Source: Larix sibirica
Lineage: Eukaryota; Streptophyta; Pinopsida; Pinales; Pinaceae
Assembly (NCBI GenBank): GCA_004151065.3
Contig: NWUY0300108869.1
Span: 10,615-21,251, forward strand
Direction: 5' to 3'
Length of the DNA stretch: 10,637 nucleotides
Below, in pieces: positions 1 to 7,634 of this stretch. The number at the start of each line of letters is the position of its first letter. Position 1 is the first letter of the stretch. Under the pieces are notes generated by a model that made no database searches, was not told the origin of the DNA, and was given only the letters and a program-made list of their open reading frames with translations. Both the position numbers and the translations under genes were made by a program.

Positions 1-202
1 TTGTGTAAGTCATCCTTTTGGATTTGATTATCATAACCTTTTTTTTGTAAGTGTTTACTACCATACCCATATTAGAGCAAAAATCCTTGAGAATTATTAA
101 TTGCTTATCAAGGGGCACCATAACAAAAGAACAATATCATGAGCATAGAGAAGGATGACGATTGTACTGTGCAACCTACTTTTTCTAAACAACCTTCTAG
201 CT
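1..202. other. left flank, nothing recognised
   Basis: AT-rich DNA between the window edge and the left target-site duplication of the LINE. I see no open frame of note, no RNA gene and no clear repeat. It is the old target-site flank: before insertion it was continuous with the sequence that now starts at 6754. Confidence 0.5.
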
Positions 203-219
203 TCTCGATATATTAGTAT
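203..219. repeat. target-site duplication, 3' side of the LINE
   Basis: The 17-bp sequence tctcgatatattagtat lies directly next to the poly-T (poly-A on the minus strand) end of the LINE. An identical copy is at 6737-6753, at the other end of the element. The bases just outside the match differ on both sides (t versus a at the left, t versus a at the right), so the duplication is exactly 17 bp. This length is normal for target-primed reverse transcription. Confidence 0.93.
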
Positions 220-250
220 TTTTTTCCTTGGGAAAAAGCATAATTTTATT
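220..250 (-). terminator. LINE polyadenylation signal and short A tail
   Basis: On the minus strand AATAAA (plus-strand tttatt, 245-250) is followed about 20 nt later by a run of six A (plus-strand t220-t225) that abuts the target-site duplication. This is the usual end of a polyadenylated LINE transcript copied by target-primed reverse transcription. The tail is short, as in older insertions. Confidence 0.75.
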
Positions 251-512
251 AAAGAAGTTTTAACAAAATTACATCTGCAGAATGCATCTGAGCATGCATT
301 TCAATATTAAAAATACCAGGGTCGCTAGTATGTAGCTGAGAAGCTCATTACATATATATATTTTGTTCACACAAAAGAATTGACTGTGTATATAGAAAAA
401 CTTTTAATAACCATTTTTCAACTACATCATTAAGTCCGAGTAGATCATATATTGTTGAATAAAAACAAATTTGAGGTTTAACTGTCAAGATGTTGAAGTG
501 GTGCCAAACCAT
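251..512 (-). other. 3' untranslated region of the LINE
   Basis: About 260 bp between the stop of the RNase H frame at 513 and the AATAAA signal. It is AT-rich and shows no domain and no long frame. By position it is the 3' UTR of the element. Confidence 0.6.
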
Positions 513-584
513 CTATGAAGGGACGATGAAAATACTCAAAAATTTGTCGGTTTGGGTTTCAGAAATATGACATTGTCCAAGTTC

Positions 585-960
585 CAATAGTAGTCCTTCC
601 TTCAAAATATTGTTTGCTAATTCGTTCATTTCCCTGTATACATGACGACATGTATAAAAAGTAAAATTTCCCAGCTGTCGATGAACATCTTCAATCAAAG
701 TATTCAAAAGGATGTTTTGGTAGATCTGTGCCTTGTTTATCCAATTGATAACATTCAAGGAGTCTCCAAATATTTGAATACTATTGCAATCCTTTTCAAT
801 TGCAAAACAGATTAAAAGTTTTAAGGCCAAAAGTTCTGCAAAATTATTTGTGCCAGTTCCGAGTCCCATTTTGATTTAAAAAAAAACAGACTCCGAAAGA
901 TATAAAATAGCACCACCACCACAAGTTTGATTCTGTGAAGCGCCATCGAAGAAGGCCCAA
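585..960 (-). other. RNase H domain of ORF2 (broken)
   Basis: RVT_3-type RNase H at the C terminus, which in plant L1 elements degrades the RNA strand of the hybrid. Catalytic positions: Asp in FFDGAS (947-945), Glu in NFAELLAL (836-834) and Asp in IFGDSLNV (764-762). The fourth position, in NELANN (614-612), is Asn where an Ala-Asp pair is usual. One in-frame TAA (878-876) splits the domain right after the first strand. From 947 to 513 it stays in a single frame. Confidence 0.87.
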
Positions 961-1219
961 GGGAAATATTTGTTTATGGATTCCTCCTATATAATTTGAA
1001 TCGCTGGAGTGTCCTTCTGTTGAGGAAAATGGGCCAGGATGTCAAGTCTGTGGGAAGAGATAAGCTCTAGAATAGTTTATTTCTATTGAAAAAAAAATGG
1101 TTTCTTGCAATCCACAATACCCATATGATGATTAAATGGTGAGCCCTAATGTTTCTTCTGGCCAGGTTTGAGGACCAAGTTTTCCAATCGCCCAAAACAT
1201 CAACGCCACCCCACTCCAC

Positions 1220-1425
1220 CTACAAATTTAGCTTTCTTTTAGCCTCCATCCATGTTTGTTTAGAGAAAGGGCATAATAGGAAAAGGTGGAAAATTGAATC
1301 AGTAACATTCCTGCAGAGGGGGAACCATCTCGGCCCTTCAATGGATCTTTTCGCCATCTTATCCCAAGTTGGAACCTTATTAGCCAGTGTGTACCACATG
1401 AAGATTCTAGTTTTCTAGGGACATT
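1220..1425 (-). other. zf-RVT domain of ORF2 (broken)
   Basis: On the minus strand this stretch reads as the zinc-binding region found between the reverse transcriptase and RNase H of plant LINEs. It has a conserved RIFMWYTLANKVPTWD segment, then EGPRWFPLC, HLFLLCPFSKQTW and a stop at 1222-1220. Family members usually have a Cys-X2-Cys pair, but only one cysteine (LCRNV) is left here. A stop at 1417-1415 sits where the family usually has Trp (CP-stop-KTR). Confidence 0.8.
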
Positions 1426-2449
1426 TTGACTTACACATTCCCTTCGACCACCATTCTGGAACCTTAGCAATGTGAGGAGTGATCAGATCCTGGTATCCAA
1501 GTTTTGGTGTATAGAAACCATTGGGGGATTTATTCCAGATAAGTTCATCTTCCAGGCCTGTGAGTCTAATGTGTGTGGAGCACAGAGCATTCAAGAATAA
1601 ATTCCAGGAATCTCAGTGTTCGGTCGGTAAACCAAGACTGTCAGCCTCTCGCCATCCTTAGCCCCAAAGAGTTGTGGTGGCAGGATTTTCAATTTGATTT
1701 AGGTGAAAGAGTCCTTGCTAATGGAGAAACTGAATAATTTGTGGGGGGAGAATGTGATTGAGCTGGAATCCAAACCAAGGATCTACACCGATTCTCACTT
1801 TGGATCTCCTGCCAATATTCCATGCAAGTCCTTCTTCTATTAAGGAGACGGAGTTTAGAGTGGCTCTCCAGATGGTCAAGATTGAGTTTCTACTCTTATC
1901 ATGATTTCTGACCCAATCAATCAGATATTCTGGAGGGATGTACTTTTCTTTTATAACCTCTATCTAGAGGCTATTTGTTGTAAGGTGCCACCATCCAGAT
2001 TTTGTTAAGAGTGCTTTTGAGAACATTTGGAGATTTTTTAGACCCCAACCTCCCAAAATTTTTGGTTTGGCAATTTTGTCCTATTTTACCCAAGGGAGGA
2101 CCAAAGTTTCCTTTTTTTTGTCCATATAAATCTAGAACACAAATTTTTATCCTTTTTTAGAATACCTTTTGGGATCCAATCAAGAGACATCCGGTAGACC
2201 GGGATTGCTTCTAGAACTGATTTAACCAAAACCAATATGCCTGCTCTCGAGATCCAATGGTGGCTCCAACTGCTTAAATTTTTTTCCAACTTTGCAATTA
2301 GCCAAATCTAATCAACCTTTTAATAGCAATTTGGTTTTAGGATAAAGCCCAAATATTTTAAACCTTCATCCAAAATCTTTAGTTCAAAGTGGAAGTGGGT
2401 GGCATACCTTTGGATTTCAGGGCCTTCCATATTTGTGCAGGTAAGAGTA

Positions 2450-3290
2450 GATTTCTGGATGTTTATCTTCATACCAGTGGCTTTCTAAAAAAGGAGCAAT
2501 ATTTCCTTTAGTTTCACCGCATCCGAGTCCAGTCCATTGCAAAATATAAGGATGCCATCCACAAATAATAGGTGATTTAGTTGGAGTAGATCAGAGATGG
2601 TGATTCTCTATAATGTGCCCCTTAATTTGGCATCGATCAAGGCCCAACTAAGGCCTTCTACCACAAGAAGAAAAATAAGCGGGGAGAGTGGGAACCCTTG
2701 TCGTAGACCACTCTCAGAGGGGGGAAAAGGGGAAGCAGAGTTGTTGATGAGGGCTGAGAAGGAGACAGTGGCGATACAACTCATGACCCACTTAATAAAA
2801 GAGTATTCAAATCTCGAATGTGTCATGAGTAGTCTAAGATACAACCAGCTAACTCGGTCAAATGCCTTCAATAAATCTATTTTCAAGACTGCCCCACGCA
2901 ACATTCCAGATTTTAAGTTGTGGAGACCCTCTTGTGCAACCCCACTAGATTCATGAATTTTCCTCCCTTCTAAGAACCCAAATTGCTCGCTCGAGATGAC
3001 CTTTGACACGACCTTTTTCAATCTTCTAGCGATGATCTTTTCCACCACCTTATAGGTGATATTACAAAGAGAGATAGGTTTGAAATCATTCAGGGAGCTT
3101 GGATGATCCATTTTTGGAATAAGGGAGATGAAATTTGAGTTTAGGGGAGGGTGCAGGAAATTATTTGATCTAGATTCTTCGACAAGTCATAAGATATCCA
3201 TACCAATGATGTCATAAAAATTCAGGAAGAATTCAATCGTCCAGCCATCAGATCCTGGACTTTTACTTTTCTGAAAACTTTGCAAAATAT
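2450..3290 (-). other. reverse transcriptase domain of ORF2 (broken, active site changed)
   Basis: RVT_1-type domain of a non-LTR element. In order: SPGSDG (from 3261; SPGPDG is usual), LIPK, KPISLCN, motif A KIDLLKAFD with its first Asp at 2877-2875, motif B GLRQGFPLSP (from 2709; Asp is usual where this has Phe), and motif C. Motif C reads FVDG (2565-2554) in place of the usual F-A-D-D, so the second metal-binding aspartate is glycine. Stops at 3189-3187 and 2610-2608 split the domain. The whole stretch lies in one frame. Confidence 0.93.
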
Positions 3291-3929
3291 CCTTTAGTTC
3301 ATCTTTCGATACTTCCTCCATTAAATCATTGTTGTCGTCTTGATTGATGAAGCCTGGGTAAAACTGGTACAGTCTAATGACTTCAACAATGGTCACCCTT
3401 TCATCAACTTTGAAGAGATTTTGGAAATGAGCTCTTCCAATATTTTCCAGTCCTTCGAAGGAAGAAATGTGATTGTTGTTATGATCCAAAAGCCCCCAGA
3501 TTGTATTCGGAAATTTCTGACTCTTTGTATAAGCTTGAAAAAAATTTGTATTTTCATCCCCGCTTGCCAACTAGATGGTCCAGATTTTTAACCTCCAAAC
3601 CTCCTCCTCCTTCAAAAGGGACCGTCATTTTGCTTCGAGTTGTCCAAGATGATATTTGGATTCCTGAGATAAAAATCCACTGTCAACATCCTCGAGATGA
3701 GCCTGAATGTCCAATTCCACCTGTTTCAACTCTTGTACTTCTCTGATTCTCTTATTTGCATCCCATTCCTTGACCCTTTTCTTTATGGAGGAATTTTTTT
3801 GTGCGAAATGTAGAGCAGCAGGACCTCCTTCTTCAGGAATAGAAGGAGTCTAGGTATTTTTTATCAAGTTTTGGAAGTCTTCATTTTCCAACCAAGCTGC
3901 ACATAATTTGAAGGGACTAGATGGATTTT

Positions 3930-4639
3930 TTTGTGCCCTTGAGATTTACAAAATGATGGGATAGTGATCATATTCCCTCTCGAACCAACCCATTTACAAA
4001 ACAGGAGATCGTTCTCTAAAAGTTGTTCAGCAACCAAAAAGTGATCCAACCTCTTTGCAATTTTGGACTCCCCGATTCTTTTGTTTTTCCAATTTGGCAT
4101 CATCTTAACAAGGTCAATATCCAGAAGCCTTCCTTCTCTGAGCTTTTGTTCAAAAAAAAAAAATCTAGTGGATCCATCCTTGCATGAGGCCCCCAAATTT
4201 CATGGGCTCCCGACGTGAAATTTAGGTCCCCTCCAATAATCACATTATTTAGGTTTAAGAAGGATTTCTGACTCAAAGTGTTCCAAAACATATCCCTATC
4301 TTCATACGGCCCATAGATGTTCAGGATGGTGAAATATTTGTCTAGATTTAAGCATAAAAAATCCATACCAAGGCTGGAGACAAAGCCCCAAGTGTTCTAT
4401 GGTTTTATAACCATTGGATCCCAACCCAAAGCTAATCCCCCAGAGTGCCCAATAGCATCGAGGGCAATGAAATCCAAATCCTTCAGGATCCCTTTTAAAG
4501 TTCTGACAACATCATCTCCATTCCCCATGGTTTCTTGAAGCATAATAACTTCAGGTTGGTGAATTTGAACCAACCTTTTTAGAGCAAGTTTTTCTACGGA
4601 ACTTGCCAAACCCCTGCAATTGAAAGATAGAATCTTCAC
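3930..4639 (-). other. AP-type endonuclease domain of ORF2 (broken)
   Basis: This is the exonuclease/endonuclease/phosphatase fold that nicks target DNA. Visible motifs are SFNCRG near the start (Asn at residue 7), LQETMG (Glu at residue 36) and GGDLNF (Asp at 4228-4226, Asn at 4222-4220). The C-terminal Ser-Asp-His motif of the family reads Tyr-Asp-His here (3972-3964). A stop (4399-4397) and two frameshifts interrupt the domain. One shift falls exactly at the codon where the serine is expected. Confidence 0.88.
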
Positions 4640-4956
4640 TGGGGAACCCCCACAGGGGCATTCACTACTCTAAGTGCCCCAATAATAGTTTTTTGGTTTC
4701 CATCTAACTGTTCCTTTCGATCTTTGTTTTGGGAAGAAGAGAGGAAAGTAGGCCTTCCACGGATTCTCCCTTTGGATCCCTAAGAGGGATTCCTACCAAT
4801 ACCCGAGTGTGTTTGTAAAAGACCCAAAAGATCATGGATTTATCTATTTCTGATATGAAAACGGATGGGGAGGGAGTCAGGGGTTTGTGAGGAGGAGGTC
4901 ATAAGAATGGTGAGAATCAGATTGTTTTGTAGTGAGGGTAAAGGGGGACCTTGAAC
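4640..4956 (-). other. spacer between LINE ORF1 and ORF2
   Basis: About 320 bp between the last ORF1-like reading frame and the ORF2 start. The ORF1 frame is partly open here too and reads as a low-complexity Ser/Pro/Thr-rich tail, so the true boundary may lie inside this stretch. No other feature is visible. Confidence 0.5.
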
Positions 4957-6592
4957 CTAGAGAACCCTAAGGGAAGAAGGGGGAGGGTGAGGAGAGGGTG
5001 AGGAGGGAAGAGGATCATTAGATGTCTTTAAAATTTCAAAATAAGTAGAAATAGAATCAATGTGTTTTTCAGGGATCGTCGACTTTCCTGGACTGAAAGA
5101 CGATATCCCATCCACTACAAGTTGAGCTGCTACTAGGTCCGGCTGGTTCTCTTGTCTATCCAGCTCCCAGCTCTGTGCTTCTGGGATAGGATCTTTCTCT
5201 GGGTCTTAGAAATTCGCATAACCCTCAAAGTCGTCATCGTGCATCCTGATATCATCTTCTGATCTACCATCCTTTGATGAAAATTCCCCTATATATTTAT
5301 TCTCCCCAGAGGCAACTCTCTTATGGATCCAACGTGGTCCCTTTGTAAAAGGGAGAGAGCAATTCTTGTCCAAGTGGCCATATAAATGACAACGATGGCA
5401 CCTAAAAGGGATGCCCTCATAATCCAGTTTATGTATGTGACTCACTGTCCCCCATACAAATTCCAATTCCTCCATGAGACCAACCCTAATCTTCATTGAT
5501 ACCAAGATACGGGTGACATTCATTATATTTTTATGGATAAAAGACATGTCTACATCTATAAAAGCACCCAAAGTGTTGCCCAGGTCGTGGAAGGACTCCA
5601 AATTCAAAAACTCCCAAGGAAGCCCAGGCAGCCTAACCCAAACAAGAATTACATCAAAATTTTCCTTGCCCGTGTCAAAGAGAGGTGCCCATTTTTTAAG
5701 AAGGGCAGGTGTTGAACCCAAGCTCCAGTACTACTCCAAAATATATTCAGCATCTTCTTTAGTCTCAAATTTGAACATAAACCAACCCTTTGCCAAAACC
5801 CTAACCGACGGAGCATAGTTCAACAAGTCCTTTCAACAAGAGGATCCCCATTCCTCCAAAGCGGCTTGACTGGGGTATTTTCCTCTAGATTTCCCAACCA
5901 CTGCAGTTTCTTCCATGTTCACTGATTGCACAACCGAGACATCTACCCCGCAGACAAGCCTCAGAACCTCATCTTCTTTGTTCGCACACTTGTTTTTCCT
6001 TCTCTTCGGGCTGGACTCGCTACCGTTGTCCCGACTACTATTTGATTTATCTCTCGTCCTTGAAACTGTCATGTGCCCTGTTGACCCTTCCTACTTTGTA
6101 ATGGTTTCGGGCTTATTTGAAGGATTTAGGAACGAGGCAATAAAACCCTCTGCATCCTAAAGAAAATCCTCCAGTGAGTGTCAGATGTTATCTAGACCCC
6201 GAATGTAGTGAATTTGTTATGGGCCACCCCGCTTCCAATAGGTCTAAGCCATAGTTCGAAAAAACTCCATCTAACTCCATAGATTCTATACCATCATCGT
6301 GTGAAATTGTTGTAAGGAGAAGGTCTACCTTCTATGCAATAGAGGAGTCCTCCGTAGGAAAAACCCTAGCTGCTAAGGGAGTCGTGACGGTTTCATAACC
6401 CATAAAACTACCTGTCGTCATGGCCGGAAAGAGTCTGTCTGGTCCCCCAGCTGGATAATCGGAGAGACCCTGACCCTCGTGATCCACCATGGAATGTTGC
6501 ATTGCTCTCGAAATCGACAAGGGATCCGTAGTGAAAATGTGTTGTCCTTCAAACGAATCAGGAGAATAGTCCACCTCGTCCAGGTAGTCCAT
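4957..6592 (-). pseudogene. LINE ORF1 remnant (DUF4283-like region and CCHC zinc knuckle)
   Basis: The RNA-binding, gag-like protein of the element. A plausible start is the ATG at 6592-6590 (MDYLDEVDY), followed by an acidic stretch with no known domain, a TAG at 6334-6332, and a frameshift near 6190. From there one frame runs to 4957. It contains a basic Ser-rich stretch (near 6070-6000), a DUF4283-like core (WFMFKFET and WVRLPGLPWEF) and a CX2CX4HX4C knuckle. In-frame stops begin at 5835 (TGA), 5733 (TAG) and 5208 (TAA), with more between 6190 and 6090. After the 5208 stop the frame stays open for 82 Ser/Pro-rich codons, so the original stop was probably at 4959 or later. The start and the region 6190-6592 are inferred; the core domain is clear. 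Confidence 0.82.
5359..5400 (-). other. CCHC zinc knuckle of ORF1
   Basis: The minus strand encodes CHRCHLYGHLDKNC, which fits CX2CX4HX4C exactly with all four zinc ligands present. Plant LINE ORF1 proteins have this knuckle just after DUF4283, and it binds nucleic acid. It is intact although the frame around it is broken. Confidence 0.93.
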
Positions 6593-6736
6593 GTGACAAG
6601 GATAGGTGTAAAAAGAAGATAATAGAGTGTGAAAAGGCAAAAAGGAAAAAGATACCTTCTTCGGGGGTGAGTTGCAGCTCCTTATCACTTGTTTGCAGTC
6701 ATGTGCGCTCCATAAACCCTAGCCACAGAGCCCTCA
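6593..6736 (-). promoter_or_regulatory. LINE 5' leader, expected site of the internal promoter
   Basis: These 144 bp lie between the 5' end of the element (next to the duplication) and the first plausible ORF1 ATG. L1-type elements carry their promoter inside this leader. I see no specific promoter motif, so the role rests on position only. Confidence 0.4.
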
Positions 6737-6753
6737 TCTCGATATATTAGTAT
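6737..6753. repeat. target-site duplication, 5' side of the LINE
   Basis: Exact copy of 203-219. It fixes the 5' end of the element at 6736. Confidence 0.93.
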
Positions 6754-6787
6754 ATATGATGTGATATATACTATTTTAATTTATATC

Positions 6788-6897
6788 TTTTAATTATTAG
6801 AGTGTATATATTAAATTTCTACTTTTTGTTTTTAAATCTTAATTTTTTTATTATTACAGTGTATATATTAAATTTCTACCTTTTGTTTATAGATCTA
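6788..6897. repeat. 57-bp tandem direct repeat, two copies
   Basis: Sequence at 6788-6840 matches 6845-6897 with an offset of 57 bp. The central 22 bp (6801-6822 and 6858-6879) are identical and the edges differ at several positions. A third, more diverged relative lies near 7028-7115. This suggests an old AT-rich minisatellite or a decayed repeat. Confidence 0.75.
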
Positions 6898-7166
6898 TTT
6901 TTTCTTTTGCTTATTTATTAATGATGTGATGTGTTAAAAAATATATGAATGAATGATGTAATATGTTAGAGAATGAAATTATTTAATAATTCTTTATCCA
7001 TGATGATATACATGCTAGTTTATTTTATATTTTTTAATTATTATAGTCTATATTAATTTTTTTACTTATGCTTATCGATCTTAATTATTTATTAATAATA
7101 TGATGTATTAAAGAGTATAAAATGTGTACTAATAATAATAGTGAATGGTAAGTTGAAGGCAACTTA

Positions 7167-7228
7167 TTTATATATATAAAGTTATGAAAGTTACATATAT
7201 ATATATATAAAGTTATATATTATATACA
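7167..7228. repeat. TA-rich simple repeat
   Basis: Alternating AT runs, including an uninterrupted stretch around 7195-7209, separated by two copies of ataaagttat. This is a likely microsatellite. Confidence 0.7.
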
Positions 7229-7243
7229 TGACTTTCATATTAA

Positions 7244-7264
7244 TGCTGCATGCTGCATGCTGCA
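7244..7264. repeat. 7-bp tandem repeat, three perfect copies of TGCTGCA
   Basis: Three exact, adjacent copies of TGCTGCA. This creates two overlapping GCATGC palindromes at the unit junctions. It is a short microsatellite in the promoter region and no function is shown. Confidence 0.9.
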
Positions 7265-7340
7265 TCCATCCAGCTCAGCTCATGAAACATTAGAAAAACA
7301 AGTTATTTTGTACATTTTGCAGTTTCAAAAAATTTAAAAT

Positions 7341-7416
7341 CAGGTTTCTATTGATGCTTCCACACACGGATTGCATGATCAGGTTTCCATTAATGCTTTC
7401 ACACGGGTCGCATGAT
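7341..7416. repeat. imperfect tandem pair of about 38 bp
   Basis: Two adjacent related units: caggtttctattgatgcttc onward from 7341, and caggtttccattaatgcttt onward from 7380. Both end in gcatgatc. They differ at several bases and by a small length change. The pair lies directly before the 38-bp perfect-like duplication. Confidence 0.8.
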
Positions 7417-7425
7417 CCAGATGTG

Positions 7426-7501
7426 ATGAGTTATTAGATATCAGTGACTGTGTGGCCTATATTATGAGTTATTAGATATAAGTGACTGTGTGGCCTATAT
7501 T
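7426..7501. repeat. 38-bp tandem duplication with one mismatch, proximal promoter or 5' UTR
   Basis: Unit 7426-7463 is followed directly by 7464-7501. The two are identical at 37 of 38 positions (c in the first, a in the second, at offset 16 of the unit). It contains agtgactgtgtggcctatat twice. It ends 133 bp before the ATG, so it doubles any regulatory site it contains. Confidence 0.93.
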
Positions 7502-7634
7502 AGTATTCACAGACATGTTTTAATTGTGGCTAAAGACCATGACCATTGACATATTGATTTTGAGCTCATGATCCGCATATTATGAGATAACTACCTCCTC
7601 CTCTACTAAGTTTCTTGGAATTATAATTATTACG

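Larger units (their letters stand above)
513..4639 (-). pseudogene. LINE ORF2 remnant: endonuclease, reverse transcriptase, zf-RVT, RNase H
   Basis: The polyprotein that would nick the target DNA and copy the element RNA into it. At about 1375 codons it has the usual length for plant L1 ORF2. The start MKILSFN-like motif is present, but its first codon here is GTG (4639-4637). The frame must be followed through four shifts: near 4160 (a long A run on the plus strand), near 3972, near 2092 and near 1060. In-frame stops begin at (minus-strand first base) 4399, 3948, 3852, 3627, 3573, 3189, 2610, 2487, 2322, 2310, 2083, 1966, 1720, 1660, 1615, 1417, 1222, 989 and 878, with one more near 1070. 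Between these breaks the protein stays clearly recognisable. It cannot give a working product. ORF1 lies upstream in another frame. Confidence 0.93.
220..6736 (-). mobile_element. full-length degenerate plant LINE (L1-type non-LTR retrotransposon)
   Basis: This 6.5-kb element lies on the minus strand, with its 5' end at 6736 and its A tail at 225-220. Domain order along the element is leader, ORF1 (DUF4283-like region and CCHC knuckle), then ORF2 with AP-type endonuclease, reverse transcriptase, zf-RVT and a C-terminal RNase H. That set is typical of plant L1 lineages that gained an RNase H. There are no LTRs, and perfect 17-bp duplications flank the element. Both ORFs carry many in-frame stops and frameshifts, and several catalytic residues are changed, so it cannot move by itself. 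Its length suggests no 5' truncation, unlike many LINE copies. That it is L1-type is seen from the domains; the exact subfamily is not determined. Confidence 0.95.
6754..7634 (+). promoter_or_regulatory. AT-rich intergenic region with the presumed promoter and 5' UTR of the phosphohexomutase gene
   Basis: 881 bp between the LINE target site and the ATG of the gene. It is very AT-rich up to about 7240 and then more mixed. It contains five sets of short direct repeats (listed separately). Many TATA-like strings exist because of the base composition, so I do not name a TATA box or a transcription start. No open frame is credible here. Confidence 0.5.

Noticed and set aside
281-302. CATGCA motif resembling a seed-specific RY element
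   Set aside because: It lies within the LINE 3' UTR, far from any gene start, and such a short motif is expected by chance.
1228-1470. Minus-strand open frame of 80 codons over the zf-RVT region
   Set aside because: It is in the wrong frame. The recognisable zf-RVT motifs lie in the neighbouring minus-strand frame, which is interrupted by stops.
2597-2956. Plus-strand open frame of 119 codons
   Set aside because: It is the antisense shadow of the RT domain, which has clear motifs on the minus strand. The same holds for the plus-strand frames at 3340-3746, 4317-4538, 5474-5818 and 5915-6160.
220-6736. LTR retrotransposon or virus-derived element
   Set aside because: There are no terminal repeats, no protease or integrase and no coat or movement genes. 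The order endonuclease-RT-zf-RVT-RNase H with an A tail is that of a LINE.
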